A DNA stretch of 64,000 bases from an uncultured Carboxylicivirga sp. (GTDB lineage: Bacteria > Bacteroidota > Bacteroidia > Bacteroidales > Marinilabiliaceae), in assembly GCA_947491945.1 (NCBI GenBank), contig CANLLN010000001.1, forward strand, positions 1-64,000, read 5' to 3'. Position numbers and translations under genes: made by a program. A model generated the notes under the pieces. The model worked only from the letters and a program-made list of their open reading frames with translations. It made no database searches and had not been told where the DNA came from. This document shows, one piece after another, positions 18,753 to 28,112 of this stretch. Position 1 is the first letter of the stretch. Each line of letters begins with the position of its first letter.

Positions 18753-19937
18753 ATGAAACAATTATCAACATTACTACTAAGTATTTTTTGCTTGTCGGTT
18801 TTTGCGCAGGACAAGGTAGAGACCTATCAATTTGAAACGATTTATGATTTGGAGGCCACCAGTGTTAAAGATCAGCATCGTTCCGGAACCTGTTGGAGCT
18901 TCTCAGCTTTGGGTTTTTTCGAGTCTGAGATGATACGCATTGGCAAGGAGCCTGCTAACCTGTCAGAAATGTTTGTGGTGCGCCACTGTTATGCCGATAA
19001 GGCTGAAAAATATGTGCGTTTGCATGGTTCGCTTAACTTTAGTCCCGGTGGTGCTTTTCACGATGCAGTGTATGTAATGAAGAAGTACGGTATGGTACCC
19101 GAAGAAGCTTACAATGGCTTGCAATATGGTGAAGAGTCCCATGTGCATGGTGAGATGGATGCTGTTCTAAAGGGTTATGTAGACGCTGTTATCAAAAATA
19201 AGAATAAGAAATTAAGTACGGCCTGGAAGAAGGGTTTCGATGGCGTTTTGGATGCCTATCTGGGCGAGGAGCCTGCATCGTTTGAGGTAGATGGCAAAAC
19301 CTATACACCACAAACCTACATGAAAGAGAAGGTAGGTTTGGATATGGATGATTACATTCAGGTTTCTTCTTATACGCACCATCCTTTTTATGATACTTTT
19401 ATTATTGAGGTACCCGATAACTGGTTGTGGGGCGAAGTGTATAATGTAACACTGGATGATCTGATGACAATTTTTGAGCATTCCCTGGAGCAGGGTTATA
19501 GCATTGGCTGGGCTGCTGATGTGAGCGAGAAAGGCTTTTCTCATACCAACGGGGTAGCCATTGTTCCAGAGAGTGATAGTAAAGAGATGTCGGGTTCGGA
19601 GCGTGCCCGCTGGGAAAGTATGTCGCGTGCTGACCGTAATAAAATGATGTATAGCTTTGATAAGCCGGTGAAAGAAAAAGTAATCACCCAGGAGATGCGT
19701 CAGGAAGCCTACGATAATTATCAAACCACCGACGACCATGGTATGCAGATTACCGGTATGGTAAAAGATCAGAATGGTACCAAGTATTTTAAGGTGAAAA
19801 ACTCATGGAATACCAATAATAAGTACGATGGTTATTTCTATGCCTCAGAGGCCTTTGTGAAGTACAAAACTATGTCTATCATGATTAATAAAAACGCCCT
19901 TACTAAAGATTTGAAGAAAAAGCTTGGTTTGAAATAG
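18753..19937 (+). CDS. Secreted C1B (bleomycin hydrolase-like) cysteine peptidase
   Basis: Papain-fold peptidase of 394 residues with a signal peptide (about 1-18, ending VFAQ). The oxyanion Gln and nucleophile lie in VKDQHRSGTCWSFS, the catalytic His in DDHGMQITGM and the Asn in KVKNSWNT, so all catalytic residues are present. Cytoplasmic members are aminopeptidase C or bleomycin hydrolase; exported Bacteroidetes forms probably digest peptides in the periplasm. Insertions between Cys and His fit the C1B subfamily. Single gene with its own terminator. Confidence 0.92.
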   Translation: MKQLSTLLLSIFCLSVFAQDKVETYQFETIYDLEATSVKDQHRSGTCWSFSALGFFESEMIRIGKEPANLSEMFVVRHCYADKAEKYVRLHGSLNFSPGGAFHDAVYVMKKYGMVPEEAYNGLQYGEESHVHGEMDAVLKGYVDAVIKNKNKKLSTAWKKGFDGVLDAYLGEEPASFEVDGKTYTPQTYMKEKVGLDMDDYIQVSSYTHHPFYDTFIIEVPDNWLWGEVYNVTLDDLMTIFEHSLEQGYSIGWAADVSEKGFSHTNGVAIVPESDSKEMSGSERARWESMSRADRNKMMYSFDKPVKEKVITQEMRQEAYDNYQTTDDHGMQITGMVKDQNGTKYFKVKNSWNTNNKYDGYFYASEAFVKYKTMSIMINKNALTKDLKKKLGLK

Positions 19938-19965
19938 TCCCGGTAAGGAGAGCGAATGAAATAAT

Positions 19966-20007
19966 AAACCACGGTTGCCGCTAGCAGGCAGGCCGTGGTT
20001 TTTTTAT
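19966..20007 (+). terminator. Terminator of the C1B peptidase gene
   Basis: AAACCACGG (19966-19974) pairs with CCGTGGTTT (19993-20001) and is followed by a T tract. Confidence 0.88.
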
Positions 20008-20146
20008 GTTTTTTCTGCCAATTGTTTTTATTTATTGGAAAAAGTCACATATTTGCATGTGTTAAAATATGTAAATATTCGTTATGTCTGAATCATTTAA
20101 TGCTTGGTGTATTTAATTAGTGTTAAAAAGGTTTAAGAGATTGACA

Positions 20147-20176
20147 TTTGTGCAATTATTATTGAACTTAGATTTC
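20147..20176 (+). promoter_or_regulatory. Candidate promoter of RNA-like element 1
   Basis: TTTG (20147-20150), 18-base spacer, TAGATTTC (20169-20176): a near match to the Bacteroidetes promoter in a stretch with no gene. It would start transcription near 20182, shortly before the first terminator-ended element. Confidence 0.45.
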
Positions 20177-20179
20177 GCG

Positions 20180-20278
20180 AATTGAGTATAAGGATTTATG
20201 AAGCTTTCTTCATAAGTTAGGGTTAAGGTTAGGTTGAAGAAGGAATGTTTGAAAAGTCAAGCATTCCTCTTTTTTTGT
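20180..20278 (+). ncRNA. Candidate small RNA, element 1
   Basis: About 95 bases with no usable frame. It holds a perfect hairpin TTATGAAG-CTTT-CTTCATAA (20197-20216), then GTTAAGGTTAGG (20222-20233), a purine-rich stretch and a strong terminator: AGGAATG (20241-20247) pairs with CATTCCT (20262-20268), with a further TTGA/TCAA inner stem and a following T tract. The gene before already has its own terminator, so a separate transcript is plausible. No known family recognised. Confidence 0.45.
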
Positions 20279-20334
20279 CTTATATTGAACCTTTTAAGTA
20301 TTAAGGTGTTTAAATATTAGTTAGATTTTTTTCA

Positions 20335-20400
20335 TAGATTTGGATTTTTGAGTTAAGGTTAGGAAGAAAGAAGGAGCTAGTGATAGTTCCTTTTTTTTGT
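20335..20400 (+). ncRNA. Candidate small RNA, element 2 (relative of element 1)
   Basis: Repeats the layout of element 1: an exact -7 box TAGATTTG (20335-20342), the same dodecamer GTTAAGGTTAGG (20352-20363), a purine-rich stretch and a terminator AAGGAGCTA-GTGA-TAGTTCCTT (20371-20392) followed by a T tract. The -7 box sits very close to the dodecamer, so the RNA would be only about 50 bases; it could instead be a second terminator of a longer transcript. No coding frame. Confidence 0.4.
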
Positions 20401-20408
20401 ACACTAAA

Positions 20409-20435
20409 AAAGGCGAAAACATTGTTTTCGCCTTT
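20409..20435. terminator. Terminator of pheT
   Basis: AAAGGCGAAAAC, three-base loop, GTTTTCGCCTTT, with an A tract on the plus strand that becomes the T tract for pheT. A 12-bp perfect stem. Confidence 0.88.
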
Positions 20436-20455
20436 CCTGTTGATGCTCTTTAATA

Positions 20456-22909
20456 TTATTTTCTGATAAGCGCGCCCAAATCTCTTTCGTAGGTGCTCAT
20501 CATTTTCTTCATTATTTTATCAATCTGTTTGTCGTTCAGTGTTTTATTCTCGTCTTGGAGAATAAAGCTAACGGCATATGATTTCTTGTCGGCTCCCAGT
20601 TTCTCGCCTTCAAATACATCGAATAAAGATACTTGCTTAAGAAGTTTCTTTTCTGTTTTCAGGGCAATTTGTTTTACCTGTTCAAACTTCACATCTTTAT
20701 TGATTACCAGTGCCAGGTCGCGTTTTACCTCCGGAAATTTAGGTATCTCGGTGAAGGTAACGGTTTTCTTGCTGCTTTTTTTCAGGATGATATCCCATTT
20801 AATTTCGGCAAAATATACTACGACATCAATATCGAAGCTTTTCAGTATTTTATTGTCTACCAAGCCATAATCAATCACTGATTTATCACCTTGCGCTAAG
20901 GATAAGCCTTCGGCAAACAAATCGCACTTGGTCTCTTCTTCCTTAAAATCACTGAAGGAAAGACCCAAACGAATCAGGATGTTCTCAACCTGGTTCTTAA
21001 GATCGAAAAAGCTGGTTTTTTGTTCCGGCGTATTCCAGTTGGTTGTAGCTTTATTACCCACCATAAACAGTGCGAGCTTTTGCTCTTCGTTGTAGCTGCT
21101 CAGGTCACTTTTATCGCTGCCATCGGCATAATGATAGGTGTTACCGTATTCGAAAAACTTAAGGTCGCCACTGCGTCGGTTGATGTTGTGCTGTATAGAC
21201 TCAAGGCCTCCGAATAAGAGGGTCTGACGCATTCCGTTCAGGTCATTACTCAGTGGGTTAGCGAGCTCCACCACGTTTTCGCGCGGGTAAGTCTTGCTTG
21301 CTTCGTAGTAGGCAGCCTTGGTTAATGAGTTGCACATAATCTCACTGAAGCCCTGTGCTGTCAATTGGTTAGCTATGCAGTTTTTCGATTTATGGTCATC
21401 GGGTTTTTGTGAATATACAATAGTGCTGTTCACCGATGATGGCATCTCTATGTTATTATAGCCATAGATGCGTAATATTTCTTCAATGATGTCGGCCTCG
21501 CGCTGCACATCAACCCGATAAGGAGGTACCAATAGCTTCAGATCAGTATCGGTTTCGTTCGTGATCTCGATATCCAGTGCTACCAGAATACTTTTGATAG
21601 TGTCTTTCGAAAGCGACTTACCAATGAGGCGATGGATATTGTGGTAGCTTACATTTACCTCGAAGGGATTGATGGGTGTAGGGTAGTTATCTGTAATTTC
21701 GCTTGAGATAGTACCGCCGGCAACTTCCTTGATCAATAGAGCAGCACGTTTTAGCGCATATACCGTTATGTTAGGATCAATGCCACGTTCAAAACGGAAG
21801 CTGGCATCGGTGCTTAATGTATGGCGTTTGGCCGTTTTACGCACCCACACAGGATTGAAGTAGGCACTCTCAAGAAATATCTTTGTTGTTTTTTCTGTCA
21901 CCCCGCTTTTATTGCCGCCAAATACACCGGCAATACACATACCTTCTTCGGCGTTGCATATCATCAGGTCTTTGTCTGATAGCTCACGTTTAACTTCATC
22001 CAGTGTTTCAAAGCATGTGCCATCGCTCAGTGTTTTAACAATCACCTGGTTGCCGGCAACGGCATCGCCATCAAAGGCGTGAAGGGGCTGTCCTACTTCG
22101 TGAAGCACAAAGTTGGTTACGTCCACCACGTTATTGATAGGGCTTAGGCCTATGGCTTTTAATTTATTCTGTAACCACTCGGGTGACTCCTGAATGGTAA
22201 CATCACTGATGGTAAGGCCGCAGTAGCGCGGACAAGCCTCGGTGTTTTCCACCTTCACCGTTACGGGGTAGTTGGTATTATCTACTTTAAAGTCATCCAC
22301 CGATGGTAGGGTGAGTGAAACATCATTGTTTTGCTGTTTCAGGTAGGCAGCCAGGTCGCGTGCTACACCATAATGAGAAGCGCCATCTACCCGGTTGGGG
22401 GTTAGGTCAATCTCAATAACGGTATCGGTTTCTACGGCAAAATAATCTTTCGCCAGGGTGCCGGGCTTCAGCTCAGCCGGCAAAACCATAATTCCATCAT
22501 GGCCGGCGCCTAAGCCCACTTCGTCTTCGGCACAGATCATGCCCATGGATAGCTCCCCTCTGATTTTAGACTTTTTAATGGTAAAGCTGTCATCATCGCT
22601 GTAAAGCACGGTGCCCACCGTTGCCACAAGCACTTTTTGGCCAGCTGCTACATTGGGTGCGCCACATACAATGGGCAAGGATTCTTCGCCACCAACATCA
22701 ACGGTAGTAACACTCAGTTTGTCGGCATTCGGATGCCTTTCGCATGTTAACACCTCACCAATCACCAGGCCTTCCAATCCACCTTTTATTGATTGTACTT
22801 CTTCCATTCCACCCACCTCAAGTCCGATGTCAGTCAGTATTTCGCAGGCCTTCTCAGGCGCTAAATCAATATTCAGGTAATTCTTTAGCCAGTTGTATGA
22901 AATATTCAT
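20456..22909 (-). CDS. pheT: Phenylalanine-tRNA ligase beta subunit
   Basis: Beta chain of the alpha2-beta2 synthetase. Order of parts in 817 residues: tRNA-binding OB domain (about 40-150, with RHPNADKLSV), B3/B4 editing domain (about 215-390), B5 domain (about 405-475, with DVQREADIIEEI), catalytic-like core, and the C-terminal anticodon-binding fold (FPEVKRDLALV). Length is typical. pheS is not adjacent, as is common in Bacteroidetes. A 12-bp terminator follows and an exact -7 box lies upstream. Confidence 0.97.
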   Translation of the reverse strand: MNISYNWLKNYLNIDLAPEKACEILTDIGLEVGGMEEVQSIKGGLEGLVIGEVLTCERHPNADKLSVTTVDVGGEESLPIVCGAPNVAAGQKVLVATVGTVLYSDDDSFTIKKSKIRGELSMGMICAEDEVGLGAGHDGIMVLPAELKPGTLAKDYFAVETDTVIEIDLTPNRVDGASHYGVARDLAAYLKQQNNDVSLTLPSVDDFKVDNTNYPVTVKVENTEACPRYCGLTISDVTIQESPEWLQNKLKAIGLSPINNVVDVTNFVLHEVGQPLHAFDGDAVAGNQVIVKTLSDGTCFETLDEVKRELSDKDLMICNAEEGMCIAGVFGGNKSGVTEKTTKIFLESAYFNPVWVRKTAKRHTLSTDASFRFERGIDPNITVYALKRAALLIKEVAGGTISSEITDNYPTPINPFEVNVSYHNIHRLIGKSLSKDTIKSILVALDIEITNETDTDLKLLVPPYRVDVQREADIIEEILRIYGYNNIEMPSSVNSTIVYSQKPDDHKSKNCIANQLTAQGFSEIMCNSLTKAAYYEASKTYPRENVVELANPLSNDLNGMRQTLLFGGLESIQHNINRRSGDLKFFEYGNTYHYADGSDKSDLSSYNEEQKLALFMVGNKATTNWNTPEQKTSFFDLKNQVENILIRLGLSFSDFKEEETKCDLFAEGLSLAQGDKSVIDYGLVDNKILKSFDIDVVVYFAEIKWDIILKKSSKKTVTFTEIPKFPEVKRDLALVINKDVKFEQVKQIALKTEKKLLKQVSLFDVFEGEKLGADKKSYAVSFILQDENKTLNDKQIDKIMKKMMSTYERDLGALIRK

Positions 22910-22982
22910 TCGTCTAAAATCATTATTTGTTGAACATCAAAATGATACGTATGTATCTTTCCTCTCTTTCAAAAAGAGCAAA

Positions 22983-22990
22983 CAAAAGTA
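22983..22990 (-). promoter_or_regulatory. Candidate -7 box of pheT
   Basis: On the minus strand TACTTTTG, an exact TANNTTTG match about 75 bases before the pheT ATG. No tRNA-Phe-rich leader peptide or T-box is seen in the short leader. Confidence 0.5.
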
Positions 22991-23168
22991 ATTATTTTGA
23001 CTGCTGTAAACTAATTATTTGCCCGTGTTTTTATGATTTTCAGATGAGAATGTATGCGTGCCGGACAACAGGTACTTTGGTGGATAGCGACCAGAAATAG
23101 CGCCAGGCGCCCAACGGCCTTTCGGGCGAAGAAAGGGCAGGGGCGCATGGGAATTGATACAATATGCC

Positions 23169-23176
23169 TATCTTTG
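23169..23176 (+). promoter_or_regulatory. Candidate -7 box of the surE-gldG unit
   Basis: TATCTTTG, an exact TANNTTTG match 22 bases before the chosen surE ATG. The stretch upstream (about 23100-23150) is unusually GC-rich and holds a CGCCC/GGGCG hairpin. The box lies inside the upstream extension of the open frame, which argues for the shorter start. Confidence 0.5.
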
Positions 23177-23198
23177 GTCGGTTAAAAGGAATGTTTAT

Positions 23199-23981
23199 AT
23201 GTCGAAAACTGAGATGGAACGACCTTTGATTTTAGTAACTAACGACGACGGTATTAAGGCCGGAGGGTTAGAGTCATTGGTGAAAATGTTGATGCAGATT
23301 GGTGATGTAGTAGTGGTGGCGCCCAATGAATCGTATTCGGGTATGTCGCACGCCATTACGGTAAAATCACCCTTGTATGCTAAGTTGGTGAAAGAAAAAG
23401 AGGGTCTGAAGCTGTATAAGGTGAACGGAACACCTGTCGATTGTGTTAAGCTGGCCATTAATGTCCTGCTCGATCGCAAACCCGATTTATTGGTATCAGG
23501 CATTAATCACGGTACCAACTCCAGCATTAGCCTGCACTATTCAGGCACCGTTGGGGCTGCGCGTGAGGGAGCGCTCAACCAAATACCTGCGGTGGGTTTT
23601 TCTTTGTTGAACTATCGTTATGATGCTGATTTCAGTGAGGCTGTTAAAGTTGCCAGTCATGTTGTGAAGTCGGTGCTGGAGGATAAGTTGCCGGTGGGCA
23701 CCTTTATTAATGTGAATATCCCTGATATTAACCCGGTTAAGGGGGCCCGTGTGGTGCGCCAGAGCAAAGGAAAATGGGTTGAGGAATTCAGTGAGCGGCA
23801 GGATCCACGGGGACGTACCTATTACTGGTTAACCGGACATTTTGAAAACCTGGAACCTGAGGCCAGAGATACCGATGAGTACATTCTAAGCAAGGGTTAT
23901 GCCTCTATTGTGCCTTGTCATCTGGATGCTACCAATTACAATCTCTTGTCCTATATGAAGGAGCAAAACTATGAATTGTAA
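23199..23981 (+). CDS. surE: 5'/3'-nucleotidase SurE
   Basis: Metal-dependent cytoplasmic nucleotidase that dephosphorylates nucleoside monophosphates. The signature TNDDG near residue 14 binds the metal; further ligands are in APNESYSGMSH and SGINHGTN. I chose MSKTEMERPL as start (260 residues) because the codons before it cover a promoter-like box. The stop overlaps the next gene by 11 bases. It heads a tight run surE, small membrane protein, lpxB, gldF, gldG. Confidence 0.94.
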   Translation: MSKTEMERPLILVTNDDGIKAGGLESLVKMLMQIGDVVVVAPNESYSGMSHAITVKSPLYAKLVKEKEGLKLYKVNGTPVDCVKLAINVLLDRKPDLLVSGINHGTNSSISLHYSGTVGAAREGALNQIPAVGFSLLNYRYDADFSEAVKVASHVVKSVLEDKLPVGTFINVNIPDINPVKGARVVRQSKGKWVEEFSERQDPRGRTYYWLTGHFENLEPEARDTDEYILSKGYASIVPCHLDATNYNLLSYMKEQNYEL

Positions 23982-24267
23982 ATGCAATAAACTGTATATC
24001 GGCATGGTAATTGGCCTTGTTCTGCCAATTATCATGTCTTTAGTACTCTATTTTTTTGTTTACCGGGGCGACCTGGTCTATGGATCGTTTCTCAGCCAAT
24101 TGGTGAGGACAGGTAATATGGGGCGCCTCCTGAGTGTGAGTGTGCTGCCCAACCTGCTCGTATTTTTCATTGCAGTTAATAAGGAGCGTTTGCTGGCGGC
24201 ACGAGGCATTGTTACATCTACCATACTGTATGCCATTGCCGTGTTTGTATTGCGTTTTCTGATGTAA
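23971..24267 (+). CDS. Small membrane protein between surE and lpxB
   Basis: Unrecognised 98-residue integral membrane protein. Three hydrophobic helices are visible at about 8-30, 50-68 and 75-97. It begins MNCKCNK, an odd Cys-x-Cys start, but has no other cysteine motif. The start overlaps surE by 11 bases and lpxB follows after 18 bases, so it is translated as part of this unit. An envelope role near lipid A synthesis or gliding would be inference from position only. Confidence 0.75.
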   Translation: MNCKCNKLYIGMVIGLVLPIIMSLVLYFFVYRGDLVYGSFLSQLVRTGNMGRLLSVSVLPNLLVFFIAVNKERLLAARGIVTSTILYAIAVFVLRFLM

Positions 24268-24285
24268 GCTAAAACAAGCTATACT

Positions 24286-25437
24286 ATGCGTTACTATATC
24301 ATTGCCGGCGAAGCGTCAGGCGATTTACATGCAGCCAATCTTATGAAGGCTCTTAAAACGCAGGACGAAACGGCTGAGTTTCGTTTCTGGGGCGGCGACC
24401 TAATGGCTGCACAGGGCGGGACGCTGGTGCGTCATTATAAAGATACGGCTGTTATGGGGCTTTGGGATGTGCTGACGAACCTGAATACCATAAAAAAGAA
24501 TTTTAAGAGTTGCCAGGATGATCTGTTAGCCTATAAAGCCGATGTGCTCATATTGGTTGACTATGCCGGTTTTAACCTGCGTATGGCGCGTTTTGCTCAT
24601 GCTCATAATATTTTGGTATATTACTATATATCGCCCAAGGTGTGGGCCTGGAATCAGAGTCGCGTAAAAAAGATAAAGGCCAGTGTGGATCGTATGTTTA
24701 CCATTTTGCCTTTCGAGACCAAATTTTTTCAGGCGCATGGGGTAGAGGTGCAGTACAGTGGCAACCCGGTGCTGGATGCCATTGATAACCGACCGAATAA
24801 AAATGAATCCTTCGCTGATTTTATCAAGCGAAATGGCTTGGATGAGCGCCCCAAGGTGGCCTTGCTGGCCGGTAGCCGTAAGGGTGAGATAAGCTACAAT
24901 CTGCCTGCCATGCTTCAGATGGTGGATAAGTTTCCGGATTATCAGTTTGTGATTGCCGGGGCTCCTTCCTTTAGTGTGGAGGAGTATAAACCGTTTGTGG
25001 GAGATGCCGATGTGGCGCTAGTGACAGGCGAGACTTATTCGCTGCTGCAACAGGCAAGAGCAGCGCTTGTTACCTCCGGAACGGCTACGTTGGAGACAGC
25101 ACTTCTAGACTGTCCGCAGGTAGTGTGTTACCGCATGTGGGGGGGAGCTTTTACCGATTGGGTGGCAAGATTAGTAATTAAGGTACCGCATATTTCACTG
25201 GTTAATTTAATTTTGGAAAAAGAAGCGGTACGGGAGTTATTTCAACGTGACTTCTCACTTGCTAAGCTGGAGCAGGAGCTTGGTCTGCTGCTGCAGGAAG
25301 GACCAAGGCGTCAGGCCATGATGGACGACTACCAGGAGTTGCATCGTCGCATGGGGGAAGCGGGATCGAGTAGGCGTACCGCACAGCTGATGTTGACTGC
25401 CCTTAAAGCAGATCTAAAAAACAAACAGGAAAGATAA
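24286..25437 (+). CDS. lpxB: Lipid-A-disaccharide synthase
   Basis: GT-B glycosyltransferase (family GT19) that joins UDP-2,3-diacyl-GlcN and lipid X in lipid A synthesis, at the inner membrane. The opening IIAGEASGDLHAANLMKAL is diagnostic; YYISPKVWAWNQSRV and LLAGSRKGEI follow, and the C-terminal nucleotide site includes TSGTATLETAL. Its 383 residues are normal. Its stop is followed after six bases by the gldF ATG. Confidence 0.96.
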   Translation: MRYYIIAGEASGDLHAANLMKALKTQDETAEFRFWGGDLMAAQGGTLVRHYKDTAVMGLWDVLTNLNTIKKNFKSCQDDLLAYKADVLILVDYAGFNLRMARFAHAHNILVYYYISPKVWAWNQSRVKKIKASVDRMFTILPFETKFFQAHGVEVQYSGNPVLDAIDNRPNKNESFADFIKRNGLDERPKVALLAGSRKGEISYNLPAMLQMVDKFPDYQFVIAGAPSFSVEEYKPFVGDADVALVTGETYSLLQQARAALVTSGTATLETALLDCPQVVCYRMWGGAFTDWVARLVIKVPHISLVNLILEKEAVRELFQRDFSLAKLEQELGLLLQEGPRRQAMMDDYQELHRRMGEAGSSRRTAQLMLTALKADLKNKQER

Positions 25438-25443
25438 TTGCCT

Positions 25444-26175
25444 ATGATTGCATTATTTAAGCGTGAATTAACTGTATTTTTTAGTTCAGTAACCGGCGCC
25501 CTAGTCGTTTCGGTATTTCTACTACTCACAGGTTTATTTCTTTGGCTCATCCCCAATGAGCTGAATATTCTTTATGCCGGATATGCCAGCCTTGACTCTT
25601 TGTTTTACATCGCACCGTGGGTGTATTTGTTTCTGGTGCCGGCGGTTACCATGCGTTTTTTTGCTGATGAGAAAAAAATGGGTACCCTTGATATGCTGAT
25701 GACACGACCCGTGTCACCCATGCAGATTGTGAGTGCCAAGTTTATGGCAGGGCTGTCTGTGGTTATTATCAGCCTGGTGCCTACGCTTATTTATGTGTTT
25801 AGCGTATATCAGCTGGGGCTGCCTGTTGGGAATATGGATATGGGAGGTACCTGGGGCTCATACATTGGCCTTTTGTTTTTAGCGGCTGTGTATGTTTCCA
25901 TTGGCGTTTTTGCCTCCTCGCTCACCGAGAACCAGATTGTGGCCTTTGTGTTGGCTGTGCTCCTCGCCTTTATGTTTTATGATGGTTTTGATACACTGGC
26001 TTCTTTGCCGGCCTTGGAGAACTATCGCGAGCTAATCAGTTACCTGGGCATCGATAGTCATTACCGCTCGCTGAGCCGCGGTGTAATCGATTCGCGCGAC
26101 CTTGTGCATCTGACTTCCCTGGTGTTCTTCTTTCTATATTTAACCAAATTGTCACTGCTCCGTAACAAGCGCTAA
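25444..26175 (+). CDS. gldF: Gliding motility ABC transporter permease GldF
   Basis: ABC-2 type permease with six predicted helices in 243 residues. FADEKKMGTLDMLMTRPVSP is the usual cytoplasmic loop of this family. In Flavobacterium johnsoniae GldF, GldG and the ATPase GldA form a transporter needed for gliding; its cargo is unknown. I chose the ATG; a TTG two codons earlier directly follows the lpxB stop. gldA is not in this window, as is usual because it sits apart. Confidence 0.92.
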   Translation: MIALFKRELTVFFSSVTGALVVSVFLLLTGLFLWLIPNELNILYAGYASLDSLFYIAPWVYLFLVPAVTMRFFADEKKMGTLDMLMTRPVSPMQIVSAKFMAGLSVVIISLVPTLIYVFSVYQLGLPVGNMDMGGTWGSYIGLLFLAAVYVSIGVFASSLTENQIVAFVLAVLLAFMFYDGFDTLASLPALENYRELISYLGIDSHYRSLSRGVIDSRDLVHLTSLVFFFLYLTKLSLLRNKR

Positions 26176-26190
26176 TATTTTGTTGTTCCT

Positions 26191-27888
26191 ATGTCTATTC
26201 GTTTCAATCAAACCCAAAAACTTATTCAAGTGACTCTTTTGTTGGCTGCCTTGCTGGTTATTGCCTGGATAAGTCAACAGTTTTTCTTTCGCATCGACCT
26301 GACCAGCGAGAAGCGTTACACATTAACGGAAACATCACAGCGCTTTATGCAGGAGCTGGAGTCGGAGCTATATGTCAAGGTGTATCTGGATGGCAACCTG
26401 AACAGTGGATTCCGGCGTTTATCCAATGCTACGCGCGAGATGCTGGAAGAGTTCAAGTCGGAAGGGGGCACTTCCATGTATTTCGAGTTTGTCAACCCCG
26501 ATAAGGGCGGAGCCGATGATCGCAAAGCACTGATGGAGACTTTGGCGGAATATGGTTTTGAGCCCCAGGCGGTGTTTGAGAGTGCTGAGGATGGCCGCCA
26601 GATACAATCTAATGTTTTTCCCTATGCCCTTGTGTATTATCAGGATCGGATAGTGGGTGTTAACCTATTGGATAACCTGCCTTCGCGCAGTGGCGCTGAG
26701 AATCTGAATACCTCCATTGAAGGCCTGGAGTATAAATTTACCAATGCCTTTAAGCGCTTGCTGAGCCGTGAGAAGCCACGCATTGCTTTTTTGGAGGGGC
26801 ATGGCGAGCTGGATGAGTTGGAGGTGATTGAAGCTACCGATGCTTTGTCGGCCTACTATCAGGTGGATAGGGGACAGATAGGTAGTGATGCCGGTATTTT
26901 AAAGCCTTACAAAGCGGTGATTATTGCCAAGCCCACCCAGCCTTTTACCGAGAAGGAAAAGTACGTGCTTGATCAATACCTGATGCAGGGCGGGCGCATT
27001 CTTTACCTGATGGATGCTGTGAGACTGACGCTGGACAGTCTGCGCTCGTCACCGCAAACTATCGGTTTGTATAACGATGTGAATTTAGATGATCAGCTTT
27101 TCAAATACGGAGTACGTGTTAATCCGGTAGTTGTGGAGGATGTGCAGGCGGGTCGTATTATACTCAATGCCAGGCCGCAGGGGCAGCCGCAGATGGTGCC
27201 TGTTCCGTGGCTGTATAGTCCGCTGTTGTCATCGGCGCAAAATCACGTTATCACACGTAATATTAATCTGGTGCGGGGGTCTTTTACGGGCACCGTAGAT
27301 ACGGTGGGTGTTGGTTTGGAGCTAAGCCGTCAGGTCTTACTGCGTACTTCGCAATATACCAAGGTGAATCAAACACCGGTTTTTATTTCCATGGCCGATG
27401 TGAATAAGCAGCCTAAGCAGAGTGAGTTTAACGCATCGCATCAGGCGGTGGCCCTTGTTCAGGAGGGGCGGTTTCCTTCGGTTTTTGCCAATCGTCAGGT
27501 GCCGGCAGGTCTTACGGGAGTGGATAAGTTCAGGGGCAAGAGTGTGCCCACCAAAATGCTTGTGGTGGCCGATGGTGATATTATCCGTAATAAAGTACGC
27601 TTTAAGCAGCAGGCTAATCCGCAAATACTTCCGTTGGGTTACGATGAAGGCTCGCGCATGCTCTATGGTAACAAGGACTTCATTGTAAATGCTGTTAATT
27701 ACCTATGCGACGATGAAGGGTGGATGGCCCTACGGGGGCGTCACCTTACATTGCGATTGCTCGATAAACAAAAGTTATCGCAGGGCACGGCTAGCTGGAA
27801 GTGGCTTAATGTGGGCTTGCCCATCGTGCTTGTGCTATTGGGTAGTATCCTGTTTGTGTACCTTCGTTATCGCCGCTTTGGCCGATAA
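26191..27888 (+). CDS. gldG: Gliding motility ABC transporter auxiliary protein GldG
   Basis: Partner of GldF, 565 residues, starting 15 bases after it. One N-terminal membrane helix (about 14-34) and one near the C-terminus (about 540-560) enclose a large periplasmic ABC_transp_aux domain. The segment RIDLTSEKRYTLTETSQRF after the first helix and IAFLEGHGELDE are family marks. Together with the PorE-like protein it suggests a gliding, T9SS-bearing bacterium, though gldFG also occur in non-gliding relatives. Confidence 0.92.
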   Translation: MSIRFNQTQKLIQVTLLLAALLVIAWISQQFFFRIDLTSEKRYTLTETSQRFMQELESELYVKVYLDGNLNSGFRRLSNATREMLEEFKSEGGTSMYFEFVNPDKGGADDRKALMETLAEYGFEPQAVFESAEDGRQIQSNVFPYALVYYQDRIVGVNLLDNLPSRSGAENLNTSIEGLEYKFTNAFKRLLSREKPRIAFLEGHGELDELEVIEATDALSAYYQVDRGQIGSDAGILKPYKAVIIAKPTQPFTEKEKYVLDQYLMQGGRILYLMDAVRLTLDSLRSSPQTIGLYNDVNLDDQLFKYGVRVNPVVVEDVQAGRIILNARPQGQPQMVPVPWLYSPLLSSAQNHVITRNINLVRGSFTGTVDTVGVGLELSRQVLLRTSQYTKVNQTPVFISMADVNKQPKQSEFNASHQAVALVQEGRFPSVFANRQVPAGLTGVDKFRGKSVPTKMLVVADGDIIRNKVRFKQQANPQILPLGYDEGSRMLYGNKDFIVNAVNYLCDDEGWMALRGRHLTLRLLDKQKLSQGTASWKWLNVGLPIVLVLLGSILFVYLRYRRFGR

Positions 27889-27987
27889 AATATGGTGTGT
27901 TACCGGCTTGCTTTGTCTTGTTTCGATTGTCTATCGCGGCTTGTTTGCTATTGTTAATAACTCATGAAAAATTAAAGAAAACAGGGC

Positions 27988-28017
27988 TTTGCAGCCATGC
28001 CTTTTTTCGTATCTTGC
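27988..28017 (+). promoter_or_regulatory. Candidate dnaN promoter
   Basis: TTTG (27988-27991), 18-base spacer, TATCTTGC (28010-28017). One mismatch from the Bacteroidetes -7 consensus; the leader to the dnaN ATG would be about 90 bases. Confidence 0.45.
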
Positions 28018-28112
28018 ATACCTACGCATTTATTCATTCAAAAGACGAAGTGAATAGTCGTAATTATCTGTTTTTTTGATATATTTGATAAAAACTAATA
28101 ACGAAATAACCT

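Noticed and set aside
22910-23198. T-box or tRNA gene upstream of pheT or surE
   Set aside because: No T-box sequence, no GGTTCGAAT-type T arm and no cloverleaf; only promoter-like boxes and a GC-rich hairpin are visible.
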